NCBI GenBank assembly: GCA_020634235.1
Contig: JACKCB010000002.1
Location: forward strand, 186,001-250,000
DNA length: 64,000 nucleotides
DNA from: Ardenticatenaceae bacterium
Lineage (GTDB): Bacteria; Chloroflexota; Anaerolineae; Promineifilales; Promineifilaceae
Direction: 5' to 3'
Part shown: positions 33,666-42,593 of the stretch, in pieces
How positions within the stretch are numbered: the stretch's first letter is position 1
Layout: each line of letters opens with the position of its first letter
The notes under the pieces: generated by a model
Database searches by the model: none
Told to the model about the DNA's origin: nothing
The model's input: the letters and a program-made list of their open reading frames with translations, nothing else
Translations under genes and position numbers: made by a program

Positions 33666-34949
33666 ATGTTTTACGATCAAGCACGCATTTTTGTAAAGAG
33701 CGGCCAGGGCGGCGATGGCATGATTAGCTTTCGGCGCGAGAAGTTTGTGCCGCTGGGCGGCCCCGATGGCGGCGATGGGGGGCATGGCGGCGATATTGTC
33801 TTGGTCGTCAACCCCAAGGTGAACAGTCTGGTGACTTTTCACCGCCAGGTGCATTTCCGGGCCGGCGATGGCAAGCACGGCGGGCGCAAGCGCCAGACCG
33901 GAGCCAGGGGCGAGAGCCTCCTCCTGGAAGTACCGCCAGGAACCGTTGTGCGTGATGCCGATACGAATGAGTTTCTGGCCGACCTGACCGAACCTGGCGC
34001 GCAGCTTGTATTGCTCAACGGCGGGCGGGGCGGCAAAGGCAACATCCATTACGCCAACAGCGTCAATCAGGCCCCACGCCTGGCTGAGCGGGGCGAACCG
34101 GGCCAGGAGCGTTGGATCTTCCTGGAGCTAAAGCTGATCGCCGACGTGGGTATTGCCGGGGTACCCAACGCCGGCAAATCGACGCTGCTGTCGTCCATTA
34201 GTGCCGCCCGCCCGAAGATTGCCGATTACCCCTTCACCACCCTGCAGCCCAACCTGGGCGTGGTCCAGTTGGATGACTATGCCACCCTGGTCTTTGCCGA
34301 TATTCCTGGCCTGATTGAGGGCGCGGCGGCCGGGGTGGGGCTGGGGCACGATTTCTTGCGCCATATTGAGCGCACCCGGGTGCTGGTCCATTTGCTGGAT
34401 GGCGCGGCCGCTGATCCGCTGGAGGATTGGGCGATGATCAATCAGGAATTGGCGCTGCATGATGCCGGTCTGGAGAAGAAGCCACAACTGGTAGTCCTGA
34501 ACAAGATGGATTTGCCGGACGCCGTAGCCTGGGAACCACTGATTGCCGAGCGCATGGCGGCAGAAGGGGTTCCGTTTCACGCCATTTCAGCGGTAACCGG
34601 GCAAGGGGTACGCCAGATGTTGCGTAAGGTGAAGCAGATGGTGGACGCGCTGCCACCGCCTGTGCCGCTGGCGGAGTTGGGTGGGGACAGCATTGCTGTG
34701 ATCCGGCCGGAGGTGGATGAGGATGTGTTCACTGTGAAGCGAGTGTACGATGGCTGGCGCGTTTCCGGGCGCAAGATTGAGCGCATTGCGGCGATGACCT
34801 ATTTTGAGTTTGATGCTACGGCGATGCGCTTCCAGCGGATTCTGGACGGGATGGGCATTAGCAGCGCATTGGAAGAGGCGGGGGTCCGGCCGGGGGACAC
34901 GGTATACATTGGTGATGAAGTCCTGGAGTGGGGTGAAGAGGCGGTTTAG
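33666..34949 (+). CDS. obgE: Obg GTPase
   Basis: This ribosome-associated GTPase assists large-subunit maturation and links growth to stress. Start 33666 (MFYDQARIFV) is chosen over a TTG six codons earlier. The 427-residue protein has the Gly-rich Obg fold (KSGQGGDGMISFRREKFVPLGGPDGGDGGHGG), then the G domain with G1 GVPNAGKST, G2 region DYPFTTLQPNLG, G3 DIPGLIEGA and G4 NKMD. A C-terminal OCT domain (PEVDEDVFTVKRVYDGWRVSGRKIERI) is present. It is followed after 24 bp by nadD. Confidence 0.96.
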   Translation: MFYDQARIFVKSGQGGDGMISFRREKFVPLGGPDGGDGGHGGDIVLVVNPKVNSLVTFHRQVHFRAGDGKHGGRKRQTGARGESLLLEVPPGTVVRDADTNEFLADLTEPGAQLVLLNGGRGGKGNIHYANSVNQAPRLAERGEPGQERWIFLELKLIADVGIAGVPNAGKSTLLSSISAARPKIADYPFTTLQPNLGVVQLDDYATLVFADIPGLIEGAAAGVGLGHDFLRHIERTRVLVHLLDGAAADPLEDWAMINQELALHDAGLEKKPQLVVLNKMDLPDAVAWEPLIAERMAAEGVPFHAISAVTGQGVRQMLRKVKQMVDALPPPVPLAELGGDSIAVIRPEVDEDVFTVKRVYDGWRVSGRKIERIAAMTYFEFDATAMRFQRILDGMGISSALEEAGVRPGDTVYIGDEVLEWGEEAV

Positions 34950-34973
34950 TTTACCCCTCGCCGGCGAACGCGC

Positions 34974-35588
34974 ATGAACGATTCACCCTGCCGCCTGGGC
35001 TTGCTGGGGGGCACGTTTGACCCACCGCATGTGGGCCACCTGATGCTGGCCGAACTGGCGCGTGAGCAGTTGCAGTTGGACAAGGTGCTGTTTCTCCCGG
35101 CCGGGCAGCCTCCCCACAAACTACACCAGCCGGTCAGCCTGCCCCACCACCGCCTGGCCATGACCCGGCTGGCGATTGCCGGCAACCCTGGTTTTGCCCT
35201 GGACACGACCGACCTGGATCGCCCCCCGCCCCATTACACCATGACCCTGCTGCCGCTGCTGCGGCAAGCATATGCGCCTTGCCGGCTGTGGCTGCTGTTG
35301 GGCGGCGATTCGCTGCGCGATCTGCCCACCTGGCACGATCCGGGCCGCATTTTGCGCTGCTGCCGGCTGGGGGTGCTGCCCCGGCCGGGGGCGCAAATCC
35401 AGTGGGAACGCCTGCTAGAGACCCTGCCCCAGTTGGCAGACAACGTCGACTGGCTGGAGGGGCCATCCATTGCGCTGTCGGGCACGCAGATCCGGCAGTG
35501 GGCTGCCGCCGGACGCTCGCTGCGCTACCTGACCCCACCGGGCGTGATCGACTACATTCAGCAGCAGGCATTGTACCGGCCGGGATAA
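34974..35588 (+). CDS. nadD: Nicotinate-nucleotide adenylyltransferase
   Basis: It adenylates nicotinate mononucleotide in NAD synthesis. The 204-residue protein has the nucleotidyltransferase motif GGTFDPPHVGHL at about 12-23, the PHK segment in LPAGQPPHK, LLLGGDSLRDLPTW, and C-terminal SGTQIRQW, which corresponds to the family ISSTxIR motif with Gly in place of a Ser. The terminal VIDYIQQQALY is typical. It lies 24 bp after obgE, a common arrangement. Confidence 0.95.
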   Translation: MNDSPCRLGLLGGTFDPPHVGHLMLAELAREQLQLDKVLFLPAGQPPHKLHQPVSLPHHRLAMTRLAIAGNPGFALDTTDLDRPPPHYTMTLLPLLRQAYAPCRLWLLLGGDSLRDLPTWHDPGRILRCCRLGVLPRPGAQIQWERLLETLPQLADNVDWLEGPSIALSGTQIRQWAAAGRSLRYLTPPGVIDYIQQQALYRPG

Positions 35589-35614
35589 CCCCATCCCACC
35601 CCCAAAACAAAAAA

Positions 35615-35637
35615 GGACCCACCGGTCGGGTGGGTCC
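35615..35637. terminator. Intrinsic terminator between nadD and a zinc-ribbon gene
   Basis: A 9-bp perfect stem (35615-35623 with 35629-35637) encloses five bases. On the minus strand it runs into six T residues and ends the 35667-35864 gene. On the plus strand the downstream T content is weak, but it may still stop nadD. Confidence 0.8.
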
Positions 35638-35666
35638 CCTTCTGGTTATCCGAAAACGCCGGCAGC

Positions 35667-35864
35667 CTACCCTGCATCCTCCTCCGCCGGTTGAGGCACA
35701 AACCGCTTCATCTGGGAAACTGGCACCTTGATCATCTTGCGGCAGTTAATACACTCCACCGCATGATATTTCTGCCGCTTCTCCTGCGCTTCGGCCAACG
35801 CCTGCACCAGGTAATCGCGGGAAAGGTTAAAGCTTTGCCGGCAGTAAGAGCATCTAACGTTCAT
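35667..35864 (-). CDS. Small zinc-ribbon protein
   Basis: The 65-residue protein starts at 35864 with a good ribosome site, GGAGG six bases away. The longer upstream frame is disregarded. Two CxxC knuckles (Cys5/8 and Cys38/41) flank a 29-residue helical segment (FNLSRDYLVQALAEAQEKRQK). This is the spacing of a rubredoxin-like or treble-clef zinc site. It has no transmembrane segment. I do not recognise a named family. A structural or nucleic-acid-binding role is possible. Confidence 0.72.
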   Translation of the reverse strand: MNVRCSYCRQSFNLSRDYLVQALAEAQEKRQKYHAVECINCRKMIKVPVSQMKRFVPQPAEEDAG

Positions 35865-36101
35865 CACAAGCCTCCATGGCGAATCAGTTTGCGGACGTGC
35901 CCAGGGGCGGTTGGTCAACGGACTCTCGGCAAGCGTCCAAATAGGCTGAAGCAGTCCTGACCATGCTAGCCTGGCCCCGGCCGGGCCACTTCACCCTCAT
36001 TGGCATTGTAAAGGATGCGGCGCGCGATTTCAAGCACGGGCGTTTCTGAACGCTGCCTAAGTGCCCGTGGGTCCCGGCCGGGAAGTATGCTATATTCCTT
36101 C

Positions 36102-36130
36102 TTGACAGCATACTCACGCTTTTTTACAAT
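36102..36130 (+). promoter_or_regulatory. Promoter with near-leaderless start
   Basis: TTGACA (36102-36107), 17 bases, TACAAT (36125-36130). Start of transcription near 36137 leaves only about five bases before the ATG at 36142, and no ribosome site fits. Confidence 0.7.
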
Positions 36131-36141
36131 GCCAGCCTGCC

Positions 36142-36516
36142 ATGAATCGAACAAAATCACTGCTCCTAATCGCGGTCATCGTCATCGCGCTCATTCTGGG
36201 TGGGGTCCTGCTAACGCAAAACCCCAGCCTATTCGATTTCCTGCGCAAAACCGAACTTACCATCCGCTGGACCACAGAAAGCGAACTGGACATCATCGGC
36301 TTCAATCTCTATCGTTCCGACACACCCGATGGCGAGTTTGTGAAGATTAACGCAGAGCTGATCCCGCCTGCGCCAGACCCGTTCATAGGCGGCGAGCACA
36401 CCTTTGTCGACAAGAATGTCATTCGCGGCCAGACCTATTACTACCAACTAGAAAGCATTGACCGCCGGGGCACCTCCACGTTGAAAGGGCCGTTTGCCAT
36501 CTCCACCAACGGTTAG
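36142..36516 (+). CDS. Membrane-anchored FN3-like domain protein
   Basis: The 124-residue protein has one N-terminal helix (SLLLIAVIVIALILGGVLL) and one extracytoplasmic fibronectin-III-like domain: TIRWTTESELDIIGFNLYRSD, then VDKNVIRGQTYYYQLESID. The same domain pattern (TWVTVSEIDTLGFNVWRG) occurs in the 42594-44213 protein, suggesting both belong to one surface-associated system. It precedes the HPr-kinase-like gene by 114 bp but has its own promoter. Its exact role is unknown. Confidence 0.72.
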   Translation: MNRTKSLLLIAVIVIALILGGVLLTQNPSLFDFLRKTELTIRWTTESELDIIGFNLYRSDTPDGEFVKINAELIPPAPDPFIGGEHTFVDKNVIRGQTYYYQLESIDRRGTSTLKGPFAISTNG

Positions 36517-36568
36517 GCATCCTCGACGGGCAGTCAACAAATCAGCCCCACCCCGGCCGGGGCACCCT

Positions 36569-36597
36569 TTGACGGACATAATTGACTATGGTACTAT
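36569..36597 (+). promoter_or_regulatory. Promoter of the radical-SAM peptide cluster
   Basis: TTGACG (36569-36574) and TACTAT (36592-36597) are 17 bases apart. Initiation would fall near 36604, with GAGG and the TTG start at 36631 downstream. Confidence 0.6.
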
Positions 36598-36630
36598 GGG
36601 TCAATCTGTTTTGATGTTGCGAGGAATCAC

Positions 36631-37497
36631 TTGACTAGCCCTACAACCCAGCAGCAAGCCATCCACATCAACATTGCCGATTTCACGATAACACTTAATA
36701 CGGATGACTCCGCGATGGCAAGCCGTCTGCGCCAGCGCTATGCCGACTTTCTGGATGAAACCAGCCAGCCCCTGGTTACCATTCAGCTGATTGTCAAACC
36801 CGGAGCCATCTTCATCGACCCACAGCCAGGCCCGTGGATCATCGAGTCCAGCTACACCCCCAACTGCCTCACCTACCGTTCCTTCTTGGAGCAAGGCGAG
36901 ATCAATTGGGAGACCAGACAAGGCACCCTGGAACTCAGCCCGGAGGCCCACATTGAGAACTTCTTGCGGGTCGTTTATGCCTGGCTGGCGCTGCAAGACG
37001 GCGGCCTGCTGCTGCACGCGGCCGGGCTAATTCGCGATGGGCATGGCTACGTCTTCTTTGGTCCCAGCGGCGCTGGCAAAACCACCACAACCCGCCTCTC
37101 CGCTCCCATTACCGAAGTCTTGAGCGATGACCTGGTAATCCTCCGTTGCCACAACGGCCAGTGCCAGCTATATGGCGTGCCCTTCCGCGGCGATTTTTCC
37201 GATGCGCCCCGCGCCAACCAGCGCGCACCGCTTCGAGGCATCTTCCGTCTGCGCCAGGACAAGCGCCATTACCTGGAGCCACTCCCGCGGGTCACGGCCA
37301 TTGCCGAACTGGTGGCCGCTTCGCCCTTCGTCGTGCGTGATCTCAGCCTGAGCCAGCAGCTCATTGCTGTCTGCCAGCAGATTGCCCAAACAGTCCCAGT
37401 GCAGCTCCTGCACTTCAAACGAGACAACGGTTTTTGGAAGGAGATTGATGGATACTACGAAAACTTATCCGAGACCGCACCCGCAAACGGCCGGTAG
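36631..37497 (+). CDS. HPr-kinase-like ATPase of a peptide-modification cluster (ScmC-like)
   Basis: Start TTG 36631 has GAGG six bases upstream. The 288-residue protein has a Walker A loop GPSGAGKTTTTRL (144-156), a His at 129 in LLLHAAG and an acidic pair SDD (165-167), then YGVPFRGDF. This is the order seen in HPr kinase/phosphorylase-like proteins associated with PqqD-type genes, such as ScmC of the SynChlorMet cassette and lasso-peptide tailoring kinases. It lacks the N-terminal domain of true HprK. PqqD overlaps its 3' end by 50 bp. A role in phosphorylating a small peptide or carrier is inferred from context only. Confidence 0.78.
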   Translation: MTSPTTQQQAIHINIADFTITLNTDDSAMASRLRQRYADFLDETSQPLVTIQLIVKPGAIFIDPQPGPWIIESSYTPNCLTYRSFLEQGEINWETRQGTLELSPEAHIENFLRVVYAWLALQDGGLLLHAAGLIRDGHGYVFFGPSGAGKTTTTRLSAPITEVLSDDLVILRCHNGQCQLYGVPFRGDFSDAPRANQRAPLRGIFRLRQDKRHYLEPLPRVTAIAELVAASPFVVRDLSLSQQLIAVCQQIAQTVPVQLLHFKRDNGFWKEIDGYYENLSETAPANGR

Positions 37498-37729
37498 GGT
37501 GATTGATGGCGAGGCCGTGCTGATCCTGGCCGACGCCAGCCAGATCAACGTCCTGAATCAAGTCGGTTCCCTCATCTACGAACTATCCGATGGCCAGCAC
37601 TCCGTGGCCGACATCGCCAGCCAACTGGCAGCGCGTTTTGATGTGAGTTATGCCCAGGCGGAAAGCGACACTCTGGAGTTCCTGCATGGCCTGGAAACGC
37701 AGAGCATTATGATCTTGGAAACGAGATAA
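37448..37729 (+). CDS. PqqD-like RiPP recognition element
   Basis: The 93-residue protein starts at 37448 with AAGGAG four bases upstream, inside the 3' end of the kinase gene. It has the PqqD pattern: GRVIDGEAVLILADASQINVLNQVGSLIYELSDGQHSVADIASQLAARFDV followed by a helix (AESDTLEFLHGL). PqqD domains bind the leader of precursor peptides and deliver them to radical SAM enzymes. Adjacent radical SAM and peptide genes make that role likely. Confidence 0.85.
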   Translation: MDTTKTYPRPHPQTAGRVIDGEAVLILADASQINVLNQVGSLIYELSDGQHSVADIASQLAARFDVSYAQAESDTLEFLHGLETQSIMILETR

Positions 37730-37819
37730 GCGCGGCAAACAGCTACTAGCATCTCCTTACCCGGCCGGGACGCACAAACACGCAGGCAGCGCACCACATC
37801 ACACACAGAAGGGTACTCC

Positions 37820-38890
37820 ATGTCCGAACAATACACTGAAGCCCCCCAACTAAACGTCTACAACGAAATTGTCAGGCGTACCCGCAAACAGCACCGCCTA
37901 CTGGCCGTCCATTGGGAACTAACCTACCGCTGCAACGAGCGCTGCACCCATTGTTACCTGGACGTCATGTCACCGGGTTCCAAAGTGCCCGGCGAATTAT
38001 CGACGGACGAAGCCAAACAGACCATCGACCAGTTAGCACAGTTGGGCGGGCTAACCATCACCTTCTCCGGTGGTGAAGTCTTCCTGCGCAAAGACATCTT
38101 TGAAATCGCCCAGCATGCCCGGCAGAAGGGGTTTGCGGTTCGCTTTTTTACCAATGGTATCTTGATCAAACCCGAGGTTGCTGATAAGATAGCAGCGATA
38201 AAACCAGTTGTCGTTGAATTGAGCATTTATGGGGCCAATGCCGAAACCCATGACAGTATCACGCAGGTGCCGGGCTCATTCGATTTGACCATAAGAGCAG
38301 TAAAACTGCTGCTGGAACGAAATGTACGTTGTATTCTCAAGACGCCCATCATGCGCGAGAACATCGAACAAGTTGAAGTGCTGCAGCAAATGAGCGAAGA
38401 CATGGGCGTCTCATTCCAGTATGATTTGACCATTATCCCCAAACATACTGGCGACCTATCACCACTCAAGCACCGGCCCACGGACGATCAGTTGCTCAAC
38501 TTCCTGCGTAACAGAACATCGCCCAGCACCTGGAACCTACCCGAAGCTGAAGGTGATTTCCGCTTTTGCGGCATTGGCATGAACAGCCTGACCGTCAGTC
38601 CATATGGCGAGATTTACACTTGTGTAGGTGCCCGCGTCTCGGCCGGCAATGTACGGCAAGCGCCATTAGCCAGCATCTGGAAGGAATCGGCCGTTTGGGA
38701 AGAAACCAGCAATTTGACCATTGGCAATTTGCCGGTTTGCTCAACGTGCGAACTAAGACAGTACTGTATCCGTTGCCATGGCACGGCTGCGTTTGAAGAC
38801 GGGGACATGCTCGGCTGTTCCTCGGTAGCCTACCGTGAAGCCCGCTTGCGCCGTCAGGCGTATCGGGATAATATGCCCACTGGTGATTAG
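37820..38890 (+). CDS. Radical SAM-SPASM peptide-modifying enzyme
   Basis: The 356-residue protein binds the catalytic 4Fe-4S cluster through Cys38, Cys42 and Cys45 (CNERCTHC), with FSGGE at 83-86 and LSIYGAN at 134-140. The C-terminal SPASM domain has seven cysteines: Cys250, Cys268 (after GEIYT), Cys307, Cys310, Cys316, Cys319 and Cys333. The pattern fits the SPASM rule except that the fourth spacing is CxxC rather than CxxxC. Such enzymes form thioether, C-C or other cross-links, or epimerise residues in ribosomal peptides. The likely substrate is the 53-residue peptide encoded at 39086. None of the iterated CCCGGCCGGG palindromes fall in this gene. Confidence 0.9.
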   Translation: MSEQYTEAPQLNVYNEIVRRTRKQHRLLAVHWELTYRCNERCTHCYLDVMSPGSKVPGELSTDEAKQTIDQLAQLGGLTITFSGGEVFLRKDIFEIAQHARQKGFAVRFFTNGILIKPEVADKIAAIKPVVVELSIYGANAETHDSITQVPGSFDLTIRAVKLLLERNVRCILKTPIMRENIEQVEVLQQMSEDMGVSFQYDLTIIPKHTGDLSPLKHRPTDDQLLNFLRNRTSPSTWNLPEAEGDFRFCGIGMNSLTVSPYGEIYTCVGARVSAGNVRQAPLASIWKESAVWEETSNLTIGNLPVCSTCELRQYCIRCHGTAAFEDGDMLGCSSVAYREARLRRQAYRDNMPTGD

Positions 38891-39085
38891 TGTCCGTTCG
38901 CGCATACGGTGTTGATTTGCGAATGGATCTGAAGCAGCCTTGTACCTGGCTACTTCGTAACTCTACCATCGTTCACCGCAAGGTGTTTTGCAGCAGAGGC
39001 GTCTGCATGGATGGTACCCTGGTTTAAGCGAATTGGGGTATTGCGTGGCTCTTACCAATTTTCAATCTCATTTAAGGAGGATTTC

Positions 39086-39247
39086 ATGTCCAAACAGTTG
39101 AATCCAGTAGAAGAAAAGATGACCTATGAGAAGCCGGCTGTCATTCATCGTCAGGTAATGGAAAGCATCGCTGGCGCTTGCTCCGATGCCGACCCGGTCA
39201 ACGGGAAAACTGGTGACGGGGATACCTGCACGCAGATCAACAGCTAG
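39086..39247 (+). CDS. Candidate RiPP precursor peptide
   Basis: The 53-residue peptide starts at 39086 with a strong AAGGAGG ribosome site five bases upstream. The N-terminal part (residues 1-31) is a plausible leader containing Tyr14-x-x-Pro17, like the YxxP recognition element of RRE-dependent peptides. The core would begin around Cys32 (CSDADPVNGKTGDGDTC, then TQINS). It has two cysteines at 32 and 48, many Asp, Gly and Asn, and a C-terminal Ser. An intrinsic terminator follows at 39276, so it forms its own transcript or the end of the operon. Precursor status is inferred from size, position and composition. Confidence 0.7.
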   Translation: MSKQLNPVEEKMTYEKPAVIHRQVMESIAGACSDADPVNGKTGDGDTCTQINS

Positions 39248-39275
39248 TTCGCCTGTTTTTTTGCAGAAAGGAAGG

Positions 39276-39308
39276 CAGAGGCATGGAAATCCATGCCTCT
39301 GTCTTTTT
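39276..39308 (+). terminator. Intrinsic terminator of the precursor gene
   Basis: An 11-bp stem (39276-39286 with 39291-39301) closes AAAT and is followed by TC and five T residues. It is 29 bp after the peptide stop codon. Confidence 0.88.
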
Positions 39309-39497
39309 GTTAGACACCCCCGGCCGGGACCGTTCACCGCCCCGCTCCCCCCCTGGAATAACCCGTTTTTCATCTTCTTTTCATGTTATAGTTTGCTTAG
39401 AAGCGGCCCATATACCCTTACAAAGGGGTGCTTCTACCTGCCGGCTTGATAAGATTGGGACTGCCCCTGTGTTGCGCACCAGTTGGGGGGCATAATC

Positions 39498-42400
39498 ATG
39501 CGACGAGGTTTTGTGTCAATGAGAGAGCTTCTCCAATTCCGTCCAGCACCCAAGTACCGCACCGCCCTGCTTCTAACCCTACTGACCCTACTCATCCTAC
39601 TCCTGCTCGCGCCAAAAACGAGCCAGGCCACGCCCCAGGCCCAGACCACCCCGGCCGGGGCAGTCACCATCCTCCAATCAGACGACAACGGCCTCACCTT
39701 TGAACTGACCCCACCAACCCTGCAACAAACGCCGGTCCAGCTAGCCGGCAGCCAATACCACTCACTGCACCTGGACGGCTATGGCCACATGGCCCTCGCC
39801 GGGCAACCTGACCTGCCACAAAGCAGCCTGCTCATCGGGCTGCCCCCCGGCGCAGAAGCCACCCTGACCCTGCTAGACAGCAGCAGCCGGCAGCTAGAGA
39901 ATGTGGCCGTGCTGCCCGCCGTCAGCCAAACCCTGGCCAACGAGGACGTCAGCGACCTGGTGCACCTGGAGCCAGACTTCATTGAGAGCTACACCCCCGA
40001 CCGGGCCGCCTACGCCGCCACAACCCCGTTCCCAGACAGCCCTGTAAGCCTGGGCGAAACAAGCTGGCTGCGCGATCAACGCGTGGTGCAGGTGTGGGTG
40101 CGGCCAGTACAAGCCACCCCGGCCGGGGCCACCATCACCATCCACGACCGGCTGCAAATCCGTGTGGACTTCACCTACCCCAACGGCCGCCCGGCCGCGG
40201 CCACCACGCCCCGGCCGGAAAGCGCCACCTACGAAACCACCCTGCAAGCCAACATCCTGAACTATGACGAAGCACAAGCCTGGCGCCAGCCCCGGCCGGT
40301 GACCAACGGCCTGCTCCCCGTCTCCCCCTGCCTGGACAGCAACGCCTTCCGCATCACCCTGCAAGAGACCGGCATGTACAAGCTCACCTACAGCGAACTG
40401 GCCAATGCCGGCCTTAGCGGCAGCCTCACCAGCAGCACCATCCGCATGTGCAGCGAAGACCAGGAGATTAGCATTCGCGTCATCGACGGCGGCGACGGCA
40501 GCTTCGGCAGCGGCGACTACGTCCTGTTTCATGGCGAAGCGCTCAAGACCCAGGAAACCACTACCAACGTCTACTGGTTCACCTCTGGCGGCAGCAACGG
40601 GCTGCGCATGGCCAGCAACAATGAAGCCGCCAACACCAACACCCCCAGCGACTACGCCAAAACACTCCACCTGGAAGAAGACCACGTCTATCGCAGCGAA
40701 ACGCCCATGAACGACAACAACGACCATTGGTACTGGGCGCTGCTAACCTACAACCCCACCGCCGGCCTGGACGCGCCGTTCACCGTGAACAATAGAATTG
40801 GAACCGGGTACATGGTCAACGTGCAGGTAGAAGTCTACGGCCGGCGAACCAGCACCGGCGTCCCTACCGATTACCGCTTCGAGGTCAAGCTCAACAACCA
40901 GTCGGTTGGCATTGGCCAGTTTACCGGCAGCAACAACACCCGCTATCTGTTCAGCGGCGACATTGACGCCAGCGCGCTGCAAGAAGGCAGCAACCTCATC
41001 ACCATCCAGCCACTAGACGTCAACGGCAGCTACTACTTCTTCGCCCTCAACTGGATCGAGGTCAATGTGCGCCGCCAGTTCGTGGCACAGAACAACCGGC
41101 TGGCCTTCACCCAAGACACGGCCGGGGACTGGAAGTTCCAGGCCTCCGGCTTCAACGGCAGCGCCGATGTCTACAACGTGACCGACCCCAAGAACCCGGT
41201 GCGCATGACCAACGCCGCCGGCTCAGGCACCGTTACCTTCAGCCAGGACCTCAGCGCCCCGGCCGGGTACGAAATGGTCACCGCCTCTGCCTATCGCAGC
41301 GCCCAATCCATCGTCAAAGACACGCCATCCAACTGGCGCAGCCCCAACACCGCCGACTACATCATCATTACCGATCCGTCATTGGATAGCACCGCCCTGA
41401 GCAGCCTGCGGCAGAAGCGCACCAACCAGGGACTCATCGTCAAAACCGTGTACGTACAAGACATCTTCGATGAGTTCGGCTACGGCATCTACTCCACCCA
41501 GGCCATCGCCGACTTCCTGGCCTATGCCTACGAATTCTGGGACAACAACGGCCAATCCCCGCCGCCCACCTACGCCCTACTCGTGGGCGAAGGCAGCTAC
41601 GACCACCGCAACATCTTGGGCGAAAACGGACCGGGCGACAACCTGGTGCCGGTCTACCTGCTGTCCGGCATCGACAGCAACATCGGGGAAACCACAGCCG
41701 ACAACCGCTATGTAGCTTTTGGCAGCGACGCGCTGGCCCAGATGGACCTGGGCCGCCTACCGGTGAAGAACACCACCGAGCTAACCACCGTGGTCAACAA
41801 GATTCTGGCCTATGAAAATGCGCCCTACGACCCGCGCCGCGCCTCTACTCACTTCTTCGTGGCCGACAACGCGCACAATCCATCAGACTGTTACCTTGAC
41901 CCGGCCGGGGACTTCTTCGCCAACGTCAACAACTTCATCGGCGACTTCATCGGCCCCAACGGCCAGATATTGAAGCGCGTCTACTACGCCCCCCTCTCCT
42001 GCTACCCCAACAGCGATTACCCCGTCTACGAACCCTACTACGCCGGCACCACCATCGACATCCAGCAGCGCGTCATCAGCCAATACAATGCCGGCCCCCA
42101 GTTCATCGTCTACACCGGTCACAGCGGCACCCTGCAATGGGGCAAAGACAGCGAACGCTTCCTGACCACCACCTCTATCCAAACCCTGGCCAACGGCGAC
42201 CGGACCACCATCATGCTGCCCATGACTTGCCTGGAAGGGCTGTACCACTTCCCGGCCGATGAGGATGCCGGCCTGTCGGAATCGCTGCTGCGGCTAACAA
42301 CCGGCGGCGCGGTGGCCAGCTTTGCCCCCACGGGGCTGCAAGTCCAAACGGCGCACAACCTGCTGCTAGATGGCTTCTACATGGGTCTGTATGAGCAGGG

Positions 42401-42575
42401 TGCCACCACCCTGGGCCAGGCGGTAATGGAGGCCAAGGTCAATCTGAAGCTAAACGGTGGCTCGCAGTACCAGGATTTGCAAGATACCTTCATGCTGCTA
42501 GGCGACCCGGCCATGCAGGTGAAAACGTGGCACAGCAGCTACCAGGTTAGTGTGCCGGCAATTGTCAAGCCCTAA
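39498..42575 (+). CDS. Secreted C25-family (gingipain-like) cysteine peptidase, large
   Basis: Start 39498 (MRRGFVSMREL) follows GGGGG seven bases upstream. The 1025-residue protein has a signal peptide (TALLLTLLTLLILLLLA). N-terminal beta-rich domains include FRITLQETGMYKLTYSELANAG. The C25 caspase-like domain follows, from ADYIIITDPSLDSTALSSL, with catalytic His875 in YTGHSG and Cys911 in LPMTCLEG. It ends DTFMLLGDPAMQVKTW, SSYQVSVPAIVKP. Gingipain-type peptidases cleave after Arg or Lys, and PorU of this family is a sortase in type IX secretion. No type IX partners are visible here. It lies 250 bp after the peptide gene. Confidence 0.88.
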   Translation: MRRGFVSMRELLQFRPAPKYRTALLLTLLTLLILLLLAPKTSQATPQAQTTPAGAVTILQSDDNGLTFELTPPTLQQTPVQLAGSQYHSLHLDGYGHMALAGQPDLPQSSLLIGLPPGAEATLTLLDSSSRQLENVAVLPAVSQTLANEDVSDLVHLEPDFIESYTPDRAAYAATTPFPDSPVSLGETSWLRDQRVVQVWVRPVQATPAGATITIHDRLQIRVDFTYPNGRPAAATTPRPESATYETTLQANILNYDEAQAWRQPRPVTNGLLPVSPCLDSNAFRITLQETGMYKLTYSELANAGLSGSLTSSTIRMCSEDQEISIRVIDGGDGSFGSGDYVLFHGEALKTQETTTNVYWFTSGGSNGLRMASNNEAANTNTPSDYAKTLHLEEDHVYRSETPMNDNNDHWYWALLTYNPTAGLDAPFTVNNRIGTGYMVNVQVEVYGRRTSTGVPTDYRFEVKLNNQSVGIGQFTGSNNTRYLFSGDIDASALQEGSNLITIQPLDVNGSYYFFALNWIEVNVRRQFVAQNNRLAFTQDTAGDWKFQASGFNGSADVYNVTDPKNPVRMTNAAGSGTVTFSQDLSAPAGYEMVTASAYRSAQSIVKDTPSNWRSPNTADYIIITDPSLDSTALSSLRQKRTNQGLIVKTVYVQDIFDEFGYGIYSTQAIADFLAYAYEFWDNNGQSPPPTYALLVGEGSYDHRNILGENGPGDNLVPVYLLSGIDSNIGETTADNRYVAFGSDALAQMDLGRLPVKNTTELTTVVNKILAYENAPYDPRRASTHFFVADNAHNPSDCYLDPAGDFFANVNNFIGDFIGPNGQILKRVYYAPLSCYPNSDYPVYEPYYAGTTIDIQQRVISQYNAGPQFIVYTGHSGTLQWGKDSERFLTTTSIQTLANGDRTTIMLPMTCLEGLYHFPADEDAGLSESLLRLTTGGAVASFAPTGLQVQTAHNLLLDGFYMGLYEQGATTLGQAVMEAKVNLKLNGGSQYQDLQDTFMLLGDPAMQVKTWHSSYQVSVPAIVKP

Positions 42576-42593
42576 TGGAGCAGGTGAAGGTCC

